Assembly (NCBI RefSeq): GCF_001482195.1
Contig: NZ_KQ759763.1
Location: forward strand, 3,161,601-3,225,600
Direction: 5' to 3'
DNA from: Luteimonas abyssi
Lineage (GTDB): Bacteria; Pseudomonadota; Gammaproteobacteria; Xanthomonadales; Xanthomonadaceae
Length of the DNA stretch: 64,000 nucleotides
The position numbers were made by a program, and so were the translations under genes. How positions within the stretch are numbered: the first letter of the stretch is position 1; each line of letters opens with the position of its first letter. The notes under the pieces are model-generated. The model made no database searches and had not been told where the DNA came from. It saw only the letters and a list, made by a program, of their open reading frames with translations. Shown here in pieces: positions 41,848 to 50,298 of the stretch.

Positions 41848-42633
41848 ATGCTGGATCGCATCGACACCTCCAACGCCTACTGCGGCCTGCCACCGCTGCC
41901 GGCCGACCTGCTGCGCGCCTGGAACCCCGACCCGTGGCTGCTGGCGGCGCTGCTGGTGTTCGCGGTGCTGGGCTGGCGGCTAGGCGCATCCGATCGCCGG
42001 CGCCGCTCGCAGCTGACCGCCGCGAACGTGCTGCTGGCGGTCCTGTTCGTGTCACCGCTGTGCGCCCTCACCGTGGCGCTGTTCTCGGCGCGCGCCCTGC
42101 ACCATATGGTGCTGATCGCCGCCGTCGCGCCGCTGCTGGCGGCGGCCCTGCCGCCGCCAGCGCGGTGGCGATGGTCGCTGGCGTGGCGGGTCGCCCTGCA
42201 GGCCGGCGTGTTGTGGCTGTGGCATGCTCCGCTGCCGTACGCGCTCGCGTTGAGCGGCCCCACGGCCTACTGGCTGATGCAACTGACGTTGCTGGCGAGC
42301 GCCTGGCTCCTGTGGGATGCGCTGCTGTCGCCACGGGTGCCGGCCGGCCGCGCGGTGCTCGCCGCACTGGCGACCTCCATGCAGATGGGCCTGTTGGGCG
42401 CGTTGCTGGTGTTCGCCGATCGCCCCCTCTATGCCCATCACCTGCTGACCACCGCGCCGTACGGGCTGCCCGCGCTGTCGGACCAGCAACTGGGCGGGCT
42501 GTTGATGTGGGTGGTCGCGCTGCCGCCCTACATCGCGGTGGCGCTGCTGCGGACGCGCCGGTTGCTCGAGGAAGCCGGCACCGATGGCGCGCGCTTGGCG
42601 GGTCGTTCGTCGATCGAGGCACCGGGGCGCTGA
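41848..42633 (+). CDS. ctaG: Cytochrome c oxidase assembly protein, CtaG (caa3-type) family
   Basis: A 261-residue membrane protein with about six helices. Motifs include ALHHMVLIAAVAPLLAAAL, VLWLWHAPLPYALAL, FADRPLYAHH and QLGGLLMWVVALPPYIAVAL near the C-terminus. This PF09678-type CtaG is needed for caa3 oxidase formation in Bacillus; a copper-insertion role is commonly proposed. The histidines (HH, WHAP, AHH) could bind copper. ATG 41848 was chosen over an in-frame ATG at 41773 that falls inside the operator. A decayed partial copy is found at 28069-28176. Confidence 0.87.
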   Translation: MLDRIDTSNAYCGLPPLPADLLRAWNPDPWLLAALLVFAVLGWRLGASDRRRRSQLTAANVLLAVLFVSPLCALTVALFSARALHHMVLIAAVAPLLAAALPPPARWRWSLAWRVALQAGVLWLWHAPLPYALALSGPTAYWLMQLTLLASAWLLWDALLSPRVPAGRAVLAALATSMQMGLLGALLVFADRPLYAHHLLTTAPYGLPALSDQQLGGLLMWVVALPPYIAVALLRTRRLLEEAGTDGARLAGRSSIEAPGR

Positions 42634-42700
42634 CGCCGGTGCATGGCGCGGTCGCCGGTTGCCTCGAAAGCCGCTCGGCGCGTGGGCGTGACCGGCTCGA

Positions 42701-42776
42701 TGGTGGGCCCACCAGGATTCGAACCTGGAACCAAAGGATTATGAGTCCTCTGCTCTAACCGTTGAGCTATAGGCCC
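42701..42776 (-). tRNA. tRNA-Ile2 (anticodon CAU)
   Basis: A full cloverleaf of 76 bases including an encoded CCA. Acceptor arm GGGCCTA/TGGGCCC; D arm AGCTCAACGGTTAGAGC; anticodon loop CTCATAA with CAT; T arm CCAGGTTCGAATCCTGG. The D and anticodon arms closely resemble E. coli tRNA-Ile2 (minor isoleucine, lysidine-modified C34) and not initiator or elongator Met tRNA. It stands alone between ctaG and the mannosidase gene. Confidence 0.92.
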
Positions 42777-42876
42777 CCGACCGGGCCGGCGCACGTAGCG
42801 CGGCCGGAGGCGCATCTTAGCAGTCGGGTTGCGGGGCGACGCGCGGCGCGGCTAGCCGCTCCGACCCGATGGAGGC

Positions 42877-45216
42877 TTACTGAGTCGACAGCGAGTACGG
42901 CGCCTCCGCACCTTCGCCCGGCCAGGCGCGGTTCGGCTCGGCCTGCATGACGAAACGCAGCTCGCCGCCGGCCACAATCTCGTCGTGGCGCAGGAAGGTG
43001 CGGTTGAGCGGCTGGCCGTTGAGGGTGGCCGAGGCGATGTAGCCGTGGCCCTGGTCGAGGCCTTCGGCGACGATGGTGAAGGTCTCGCCGTTGGGCAGGT
43101 GCAGGCTGGCGCGCGGCAGGAACGGGCGGCCGATGACGTACTCGCCGCTGCCCGGCGCCACCGGGTAGAAACCGAGCGCGGTGAACAGGTACCAGGCCGA
43201 CATCTGGCCGAGGTCGTCGTTGCCGGCGAGCCCGTCCGGGCGGTCGGCGTACTGGGTGTCCATGATGGTCTTCAGCCGCGACTGGGTGCGCCAGGGCTGG
43301 CCGGCATGCGCGTACAGATAGGCGACGTGGTGGCTGGGTTCGTTGCCGTGCGCGTACCAGCCGATCAGGCCGACGATGTCCTCCATGTGGTCGAAGATGG
43401 ATTCGTCCACGTCGGCTTCGAACACCTCGTCCAGCTTCGCCAGCAGGGCGTCGGCACCGCCGTGGGCGTCGACGAGGCCGGCGATGTCGTGCGGCACGTA
43501 CCACGAGTACTGCCAGGCGTTGCCCTCGGTGTAGTCGGTGCCGTATCCGCTGGCGGTGGGATCGAACGGCTCGCGGAAGCTGCCGTCGCGGTTCTTCGCG
43601 CGCATGAAACCGGTCCGGGGATCGAACGCGTTGCGCCAGAACGCGGCGCGCCGGTCGAAATCACGAGCGACCTCGGTGCGGCCCATGCCTTCTGCCATGC
43701 GGGCGAGCGTCCAGTCGCCGTAGGCGTACTCGAGCGTCTTGGAGGCCGCCTCGACTTCCTCATCGATCGGCACCCAGCCCAGTTCCATGTACTGCTCGAG
43801 ACCGTCGTACTCGGGATAGGTGGCGCTGGCGATCATCGCGTCGAGCGCGGCGTCGGCATCGAAACCGCGCAGGCCCTTGAGCCAGGCGTCGGCGATCACC
43901 GGCACCGCGTGATAACCGATCATCGTCCACGTCTCCAGGCCGTGGAACGACCACACCGGCAGGATGCCGTAGGGGCTGTGGCGCTGGTGGGCGACGAGCG
44001 AGTTGATGAAGTCGGCGTTGCGCGCCTCGGGCTGCACCAGGGTCAGCAGCGGATGCAGCGCGCGGTAGGTGTCCCACAGCGAGAACGTGGAATAGTGGTT
44101 GAAGCCTTCGGCCTGGTGCACGGCGTTGTCGGGCCCGCGGTAGCGGCCGTCGGCGTCCATGAACAGCGTCGGCCCGAGCAGGGTGTGGTAGAGCGCGGTG
44201 TAGGCGCTGCGGCGGTCGGACTCGGGCGCGTCGATGTCGAGCACAGACAGCGCCTCGATCCACTCCTGTTTGGCCGCGGTGCGCACGCGATCGAAATCGA
44301 AGTCCGCCACTTCCGCATCGAGGTTGGCGATGGCGCCGGCCTCGCTGACCGGGGAGATGGCGACGGTGACGATCAGCGGCGCGTCGAGCACGCCGAAGTC
44401 GAACGTGCCCACCAACTGCCGGCCCTCGATCTGCGCGCGGCGGGTCGGAGTGTCGTGCGCGGGCGTGGTGAACCCGCGGTAGAGGATGTCGGTCTCGGTG
44501 TTGTGGAAGGCGTGCCCCTGGATCGGGCGCGAGAAGCGCATCGCGAAGTAGAGCTGCCGGCCCGGCGCCCAGCCGCGGGTCTCGCGGAAGCCGGTGACGG
44601 TGCCGTCGGCACGCTGGCGCAGCCGCGACCAGAGGATCTTGCCGGGGTAGTCGTACATGCTGGTGCGCAGGTCGAGCAGGACGCGCGCTTCCTCGCCGGC
44701 GGGGAACGCATAGCGGTGCACACCGGTCCGTGCGCTGGTGGTGAGCTCCGCACGCACGCGGTAGTCGTCGAGGGTGACGGCGTAGTAGCCCGGTTCGGCG
44801 TGCTCGGTGTCGTGGTCGTAGCGCGAGGTGTAGCCGCTGCGCGGCACGTCCGGGTCGCCGCGCTCGATGCCCGGATCGCCGGTGAACGGCATCACCAGGA
44901 AGTCGCCGAGGTCGGAGTGCCCGGTGCCGGAGAAGTGGGTATGGGAGAAGCCGACGATGGTTTCGTCCTCATAGCGGTAGCCGGCGGCCCAGTCGTAGCC
45001 GTTCTCGCGCGGCTGGATGCGCGTGTCCGGACTGAGCTGGACCATCCCGAACGGCACCGTCGCGCCCGGGTAGGTGTGACCCTCGCCGCCGGTGCCGATG
45101 AAGGGATCGACCGCGTCGAACGCACGCTCGCCCACCGCCGATGGCCCGGCCAGCACGACGCCTGCTCCCAGCAACGCGCCCACCAGCGTCGCCACCGCCA
45201 CACCCCGCTTGATCAT
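42877..45216 (-). CDS. GH92 alpha-1,2-mannosidase, exported
   Basis: A 779-residue enzyme with a signal peptide (GVAVATLVGALLGAGVVLAG). GH92 hallmarks are all visible: VDPFIGTGGEGHTYPGA, GFSHTHFSGTG, HYSTFSLWDTYRALHPL, GNEPSHHVAYLY and GNDDLGQMSAWY. Members remove alpha-linked mannose from N-glycans or mannans using a calcium-dependent inverting mechanism. A GGGGAAAA ribosome site precedes the ATG. It is divergent from a sugar transporter and an AGE epimerase, forming a mannose-use unit. Confidence 0.94.
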   Translation of the reverse strand: MIKRGVAVATLVGALLGAGVVLAGPSAVGERAFDAVDPFIGTGGEGHTYPGATVPFGMVQLSPDTRIQPRENGYDWAAGYRYEDETIVGFSHTHFSGTGHSDLGDFLVMPFTGDPGIERGDPDVPRSGYTSRYDHDTEHAEPGYYAVTLDDYRVRAELTTSARTGVHRYAFPAGEEARVLLDLRTSMYDYPGKILWSRLRQRADGTVTGFRETRGWAPGRQLYFAMRFSRPIQGHAFHNTETDILYRGFTTPAHDTPTRRAQIEGRQLVGTFDFGVLDAPLIVTVAISPVSEAGAIANLDAEVADFDFDRVRTAAKQEWIEALSVLDIDAPESDRRSAYTALYHTLLGPTLFMDADGRYRGPDNAVHQAEGFNHYSTFSLWDTYRALHPLLTLVQPEARNADFINSLVAHQRHSPYGILPVWSFHGLETWTMIGYHAVPVIADAWLKGLRGFDADAALDAMIASATYPEYDGLEQYMELGWVPIDEEVEAASKTLEYAYGDWTLARMAEGMGRTEVARDFDRRAAFWRNAFDPRTGFMRAKNRDGSFREPFDPTASGYGTDYTEGNAWQYSWYVPHDIAGLVDAHGGADALLAKLDEVFEADVDESIFDHMEDIVGLIGWYAHGNEPSHHVAYLYAHAGQPWRTQSRLKTIMDTQYADRPDGLAGNDDLGQMSAWYLFTALGFYPVAPGSGEYVIGRPFLPRASLHLPNGETFTIVAEGLDQGHGYIASATLNGQPLNRTFLRHDEIVAGGELRFVMQAEPNRAWPGEGAEAPYSLSTQ

Positions 45217-45231
45217 CGCTTTTCCCCGTAA

Positions 45232-45245
45232 TTGAATCGGTTTAA
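45232..45245. promoter_or_regulatory. LacI-like operator, copy 1
   Basis: TTGAATCGGTTTAA, a near-palindrome (two mismatches to TTGAATCGATTCAA), 16 bases before the mannosidase ATG. It shares TTGAATCG with the second copy at 45334. The central CG step and TTGA ends are typical of LacI/GalR operators. Confidence 0.5.
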
Positions 45246-45333
45246 ACACCGCGACCCTAGCATCGATCGCATCGTGTTTGCTTGTTGCGCTGCAGGATGC
45301 GGGAATGGGGCGCACACAGCAGAATATTTCAGA

Positions 45334-45347
45334 TTGAATCGATACAA
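45334..45347. promoter_or_regulatory. LacI-like operator, copy 2
   Basis: TTGAATCGATACAA, one mismatch from the perfect palindrome TTGAATCGATTCAA, in the divergent intergenic region 43 bases before the transporter GTG. The two copies are 102 bases apart, a spacing that could allow looping between the mannosidase and transporter promoters. No LacI gene is present in the window. Confidence 0.5.
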
Positions 45348-45389
45348 TCCGATGCCGGCACGAACGCGGCCTCGCCCAGGAGCCACTGC

Positions 45390-46709
45390 GTGACCACAGC
45401 CCATCGCCCCATGTCCAATTCCGCCGCGCTCGCGGTGGTGAGTCTGATCTTCTTCACCTGGGGCGGGCTGACCAGCCTCAACGACGTACTGATCCCGCAT
45501 CTGAAAGCCGTGTTCTCGATGAGCTACGCGCAGACGATGCTGATCCAGTTCACGTTCTTCGGCGCGTACTTCCTGATGTCGTTGCCCTCGGGCGCGATCG
45601 TGGCGCGGATCGGCTACAAGGCCAGCATCGTGACCGGCCTGGTCGTGGCCGCGATCGGCGCGGCGATGTTCTATCCCGCCGCGCGGCTGCCTTCGTACGG
45701 CATGTTCCTGAGCGCGCTGTTCGTGCTCGCCAGCGGCATCACCCTGCTGCAGGTGGCGGCCAACCCGTACATCAGTCTGCTGGGCCGGCCCGAGACCTCG
45801 CACAGCCGGCTCAACCTCGCGCAGGCGCTGAACTCCCTGGGCACCACGCTGTTCCCGCTGCTGATCGGCCCGTTGATCCTGATCGGCGCAGTGCTCGGCG
45901 CCGACGAGATCGCCGCCATGGGCGCGGCGGAGCAGGCCGCCTACCGTGCGGCGGAAGCGCGTTCGGTCGAGATTCCCTACCTGATGCTGTCGGCCGGCCT
46001 GTTGTTGATGGCGGTGTTCGTGCTGACGATGCGCATCCCGCCGTTGCGCGAAGCCACCGAGGCCGGCGACGACGCCCACCACACGTACGCCGAAGCGCTG
46101 GGCCACAGGCACGTGCGCTGGGGCGTGATCGGCATCTTCCTGTACGTGGGCGCGGAAGTGTCCATCGGCAGCTTCCTGATCAACTACATGGCCGAACCCG
46201 AGATCGGCGGCCTGAGCGAAGCGGCGGCGTCGCGCTTCCTGGCGTTCTACTGGGGCGGCGCGATGGTCGGACGCTTCATCGGCGCGGCGCTGATGACGCG
46301 TTTCGATGCACGCCGCCTGCTGGCGTTCGCAGCGATCATGTCGGCGCTCCTGCTGGTGACGACCATGAGCACCACCGGTGCCCTTGCGATGTGGAGCGCG
46401 CTGGCGGTGGGCCTGTTCAACTCGATCATGTTCCCGACCATCTTCACCACCGCGATCGAGCGCCTCGGCACGCTGACCAGCAAGGCGTCGAGCCTGCTGG
46501 TGATGGCGATCGTCGGCGGCGCGATCATTCCGCTGATCCAGGGCGCGCTGGCCGACGTGATCGGCATCCAGCTCGCCTTCGCCGTACCGGCCGTGTGCTA
46601 CGTGTACATCGTCTGGTACGCGCTGCGTGGCTCGCGCCTGAGCGCGGCCGAGTACGCCGACGCGCCGGTCGCGCCCGGAACCGGTCCCCGTCCACCCGCG
46701 ATGCATTGA
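45390..46709 (+). CDS. Sugar MFS transporter, FucP/glucose-galactose family
   Basis: A 439-residue permease with 12 hydrophobic segments. SLIFFTWGGLTSLNDVLIPH and SLPSGAIVARIGYKASIVTG are the FucP-family start; VAANPYISLLG and LNLAQALNSLGTT follow, and GLFNSIMFPTIFTTAIERLG is the late signature. Such transporters import fucose, glucose, galactose or mannose with protons. The GTG at 45390 has AGGAG seven bases before it. The neighbouring mannosidase and epimerase make mannose the likely substrate. Confidence 0.92.
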   Translation: MTTAHRPMSNSAALAVVSLIFFTWGGLTSLNDVLIPHLKAVFSMSYAQTMLIQFTFFGAYFLMSLPSGAIVARIGYKASIVTGLVVAAIGAAMFYPAARLPSYGMFLSALFVLASGITLLQVAANPYISLLGRPETSHSRLNLAQALNSLGTTLFPLLIGPLILIGAVLGADEIAAMGAAEQAAYRAAEARSVEIPYLMLSAGLLLMAVFVLTMRIPPLREATEAGDDAHHTYAEALGHRHVRWGVIGIFLYVGAEVSIGSFLINYMAEPEIGGLSEAAASRFLAFYWGGAMVGRFIGAALMTRFDARRLLAFAAIMSALLLVTTMSTTGALAMWSALAVGLFNSIMFPTIFTTAIERLGTLTSKASSLLVMAIVGGAIIPLIQGALADVIGIQLAFAVPAVCYVYIVWYALRGSRLSAAEYADAPVAPGTGPRPPAMH

Positions 46710-46898
46710 CGCCGGGCATCGCGGCCAGAGCACACGCGTCCCGCGTTCGCGGCGGCGACCGCACCCCGCGCCCGGATGCAACGATTCGCCCCGGACGACG
46801 CGCGGCCCGGGCCACCGTACGGCCACGACGCGCAGCGAGGAGCCTGCGCACGACATCGGTTCCGCCGCACCGGCCGCACCCATCCAACGAGTAACCGA

Positions 46899-48203
46899 AT
46901 GCCTCTCCCCGCCACGCCCCTGCCCGAATTCACCCTGCCCCGGACCCTCCGCGCGCACATCGCCGACACGCTGGCCTTCTACCATCCGCGCGCGCTCGAC
47001 CCGGCCGGCGGCTTCTTCCATTACTTCCGCGACGACGGCAGCGTCTACGACCGCGGGCACCGGCATCTGGTCAGCAGCACGCGTTTCGTCTACGTCTATG
47101 CGATGGCGGCCCTCGAATACGCGGACACACCCGCGGCGACCGGCTATCGCGAGGCCGCCGTCCACGGCCTGCGTTACCTGCGCGATGCGCACCACGACCC
47201 CGTGCACGGCGGCTACACCTGGACGCTACGCGACGGCGCGCCCGAAGACCGCACCAACCACAGCTATGGCCTGGCATTCGTGATGCTGGCCTACGCCACC
47301 GCACGCAAGGCCGGCCTCGACACCACCGCCTGGATGGACGACACCTGGGCGCTGCTGGAGACCCGGGCATGGGATGCGGAGGCCGGCCTCTATCGCGACG
47401 AGGCCGATGCCGACTGGCAATGGTCGGACTACCGCGGCCAGAACGCCAACATGCACTTGTGCGAAGCGCTCATCGCCGCGCACGAGGCCGATCCCACGCA
47501 ATCGCGCTATCTCGACCGCGCACTGCTGCTGGCCGACCACATGACCCGCCGGCAGGCCGCGCGCTCCGGCGGCCTGGTCTGGGAGCATTGGCATGCGGAC
47601 TGGTCGGTGGACTGGGATTACCACCGCGACGACCCGAAGCACCTGTTCCGCCCGTGGGGCTTCCAGCCCGGCCACCAGATCGAGTGGGCCAAGCTGCTGC
47701 TCACCCTGCGCACGCATCTGGGCGCGGACGCCCCGGACTGGCTGCTGCCCACCGCACGCCACCTCTACGATGCCGCGCTCGCGCACGGTTGGGACGATGC
47801 GCACGGCGGCATCGTCTACGGATTCGCCCCCGAGGCGCTGCGCGACGCTTCCCCCGCACCCGGCACCGCCCCCCCCGACGCGGCCACCGCACCGATGTAC
47901 GTGTGCGACGACGACAAGTACTTCTGGGTCCAGGCCGAAGCCATTGCCGCCGCCTGGCGCCTGTACGCCGCAACCGGCGACGCCCGGTATCGCGACGATT
48001 ACCTGCGCCTGTGGGCGTACAGCTGGCGGCATTTCGTCGACCACGAGCACGGTGCCTGGTACCGCATCCTCGACCGCACCAACGTCCGTTACGACGACCT
48101 CAAGAGCCCCGCCGGCAAGACCGACTACCACACCACGGGTGCCTGCCACGATGTGCTGGCGGTGATGCGCGGTCGCGGCACCGACCCGGCCGTCGACGCC
48201 TGA
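46899..48203 (+). CDS. AGE family epimerase/isomerase, probable D-mannose isomerase
   Basis: A 434-residue (alpha/alpha)6-barrel protein of the N-acylglucosamine 2-epimerase family. It begins FYHPRALDPAGGFFHYFRDD, and the segments VSSTRFVYVYA, HGGYTW, RGQNANMHLCEAL and RPWGFQPGHQIEWAKLLL match mannose isomerase/YihS-type enzymes. These interconvert D-mannose and D-fructose through a His-based enediol mechanism. It follows the transporter after 189 bases, so mannose released by GH92 could be imported and converted to fructose for glycolysis. Confidence 0.88.
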   Translation: MPLPATPLPEFTLPRTLRAHIADTLAFYHPRALDPAGGFFHYFRDDGSVYDRGHRHLVSSTRFVYVYAMAALEYADTPAATGYREAAVHGLRYLRDAHHDPVHGGYTWTLRDGAPEDRTNHSYGLAFVMLAYATARKAGLDTTAWMDDTWALLETRAWDAEAGLYRDEADADWQWSDYRGQNANMHLCEALIAAHEADPTQSRYLDRALLLADHMTRRQAARSGGLVWEHWHADWSVDWDYHRDDPKHLFRPWGFQPGHQIEWAKLLLTLRTHLGADAPDWLLPTARHLYDAALAHGWDDAHGGIVYGFAPEALRDASPAPGTAPPDAATAPMYVCDDDKYFWVQAEAIAAAWRLYAATGDARYRDDYLRLWAYSWRHFVDHEHGAWYRILDRTNVRYDDLKSPAGKTDYHTTGACHDVLAVMRGRGTDPAVDA

Positions 48204-48308
48204 CGGGGCGCCGCGCCGCAGTCGCGCATGCCGGCGGATCCGTGTCGGTGCAGGACGGCATCGGTGCGGGCCGCGCCTCCGTCCGCGGCGCGCGTGCGGC
48301 CGGCGCGA

Positions 48309-49124
48309 TCACTCCACGCACTGCGCCACCAGCGGCACCTGCAGGGCGGCGTCGATGTCCGCGGCCGTGGCCGGCCCGCGTGCCGAGACCGGGAAGCGGA
48401 TCTCCACATCGGGCGCACGGCCGCGCGCGTCCGGAACGTCGCTCGGCCCCCGATAGCGCGACAACTGGCGGCCGGCCCGGTCGTAGTCGACCTCGATTCG
48501 CGGTGCGAGGCCGCCGTACCATGCCGCCAGCGACAATCTGAAACGGCGGATGTCGCCGGTATCGGTGGCCTGTGCCCGGAACGGCAGCGCCGACAGCCGG
48601 CCCGGCGCGAGAAACGCGGTCTCGATGCGTTCGCCGGGTTCGGGCCAGGCCTCGCGCAGCCACGCATCGAAGCCTGCATCGATCACCGGCCAGGGCCGCG
48701 CGAGCATCGCGGTACGCTCGGCGGCACCGGCGCGCTCGCGCACGAAGACCTCGCGGCCGCCGGCGACATCGCGAACACCCTGGCGTCGACCGCTGCGGGC
48801 GTCTTCGAACAGCACCCGGGGGCTCGAAGGCGCCGCCTCCGGCCACAACTGCTTGCGTGCGAATGCCTGACCATCCGCACACCGGTAGAGCACGACATGC
48901 CGCTCGCCGCCACGCAGATGCATCTCGCGATACAGCAGACGCCCGTCGCCGGCCGCATGCGCCTCGCCCTCGAACCGCACGACAGCGGGCGCGGCCTCTA
49001 CAGGACCGTGCAGAGCGGAAAGCGCGAAGGCCGCCAGCATCCAGGCCACGGTCGTGGCCGATGCGGGGCGTGCCGGCGTTTCCGCGCTGCCGCCACCGGC
49101 GCCCCTGCCACACGGACGTCGCAT
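48309..49124 (-). CDS. Exported protein of unknown function
   Basis: About 271 residues from ATG 49124; in-frame ATGs at 49145 and 49211 are alternatives and no ribosome site decides. A signal-like stretch (ATTVAWMLAAFALSALHGPVEA) precedes a beta-rich mature part: VVRFEGEAHAAGDGRLLYRE, RHVVLYRCADGQ, RIEVDYDRAGRQLSRYRG. The ending FPVSARGP, AALQVPLVAQCVE is similar to periplasmic proteins of unknown function. Not recognised. It shares the minus strand with the downstream region but is separated by the hydrolase start at 49273 by 148 bases. Confidence 0.6.
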   Translation of the reverse strand: MRRPCGRGAGGGSAETPARPASATTVAWMLAAFALSALHGPVEAAPAVVRFEGEAHAAGDGRLLYREMHLRGGERHVVLYRCADGQAFARKQLWPEAAPSSPRVLFEDARSGRRQGVRDVAGGREVFVRERAGAAERTAMLARPWPVIDAGFDAWLREAWPEPGERIETAFLAPGRLSALPFRAQATDTGDIRRFRLSLAAWYGGLAPRIEVDYDRAGRQLSRYRGPSDVPDARGRAPDVEIRFPVSARGPATAADIDAALQVPLVAQCVE

Positions 49125-49272
49125 GGACGTGGCGAGCGCACGCATCCGCTTCGAAATGGCGTCGACCTGCCACGGCAGGCGATGGTCGGTGGTGGTTCGC
49201 GTCGGGCTCATGCGCTCGGATACGTAGACCGCGACATCGAGGATGCACGGCGTGGCCGTCGCCCGGGCGTGC

Positions 49273-50139
49273 TCAGTCCGCGCCGGAGGCGTCCGGCAGG
49301 CGCAGGAACCGCAGGATCGCGGGCATGACCTCGGGCGCACGGCGTCGGTCCAGGACACCGGCCAGTGGGGCGATGTGGCCACCGTCGATCAGGACCAGCG
49401 TCGCCTCGCCGCCGGTCGCGCGCACCCGTTCGGCGAGGTCCACGCTGTCGCGCGTCTCGACCACGCGGTCCTCGCGGCCGTGCACCAGCAGGAACGGCGG
49501 CTCGTCGCCATCGACGAACGCCAGCGCCTGCGCGCGCGGCCACAGCGCGGGATCGCCGAACACCGGTGCGAGACTGCGGTCGATGACGAAATCGTACGGT
49601 CCGGCCAGCCCGATCGCACCGGCCAGATCCCGCGGGGCGAGCCCTTCGGCCTTCAGATAGCGGCCATCGGTGGCCAGCAGACCCGCGATCTGAGCCCCCG
49701 CCGAATGACCCAGTACGTATACCCGCGCGGGATCGCCGCCGTACGACCTCGCGTGGTCGCGGGCCCAGCGCACCGCACTCGCCGCATCGGCCATGAAACC
49801 CGGAAAGGTCGGCAGCGGCGCCTTGCGGTAGTCGGCCACCACCACCAGCGCACCGGCATCCGCCAGGCGGCGGCCGACGAAGCGGTAGTCCTCGGGACGC
49901 CCGGTCCGCCAGCTGCCGCCATGGAAGAACACCACCACCGGTGCCGGGGAGACATCAGAGGCGGCCGGGCGATAGACGTCCAGGCGAAGTTGCGGCGCGG
50001 ACACGAACACCGCCTGCGCATCCGGCGGCGCCATGCCGCGGTTGGCGTAGGCGAACAGCGTGCGCTGGCAGCCGCTCGCCGCCAGGGCGACGAACGCTGC
50101 CAGCAGCAAAGCGCTGCGGCGAAGAATGGACGCGGGCAT
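49273..50139 (-). CDS. Alpha/beta hydrolase, exported lipoprotein-like esterase
   Basis: A 288-residue hydrolase of the hormone-sensitive-lipase/BD-FAE type. A signal peptide leads to AASGC (C24), a weak lipobox. HGGSW (73-77) forms the oxyanion hole, GHSAGA holds the nucleophile S146, and late GREDRVV and GGHIAPL supply the acid and base. Members cleave acetyl or feruloyl esters or short acyl esters. It lies between an unrelated exported protein and the serine hydrolase of the D-peptide locus. Confidence 0.9.
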   Translation of the reverse strand: MPASILRRSALLLAAFVALAASGCQRTLFAYANRGMAPPDAQAVFVSAPQLRLDVYRPAASDVSPAPVVVFFHGGSWRTGRPEDYRFVGRRLADAGALVVVADYRKAPLPTFPGFMADAASAVRWARDHARSYGGDPARVYVLGHSAGAQIAGLLATDGRYLKAEGLAPRDLAGAIGLAGPYDFVIDRSLAPVFGDPALWPRAQALAFVDGDEPPFLLVHGREDRVVETRDSVDLAERVRATGGEATLVLIDGGHIAPLAGVLDRRRAPEVMPAILRFLRLPDASGAD

Positions 50140-50298
50140 CGGCGACCTTCACGACATGGGTTGTCCGACTCTACGCACCGGCGCGTCATCCGGATGCGGC
50201 GTGCCCGCCCCGCCCCACCGTGCCCGGCGGGCTGGTCCCGCCGCGACGTGCGCCTCGGCACGTGCGGCGCTATCCGTCGCGGCACTCCGGCGCGCGCC

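Noticed and set aside
42985..45231. A 748-codon plus-strand frame opposite the mannosidase.
   Set aside because: Antisense shadow: Val/Gly/Arg-rich with no motif, while the minus strand has full GH92 signatures.
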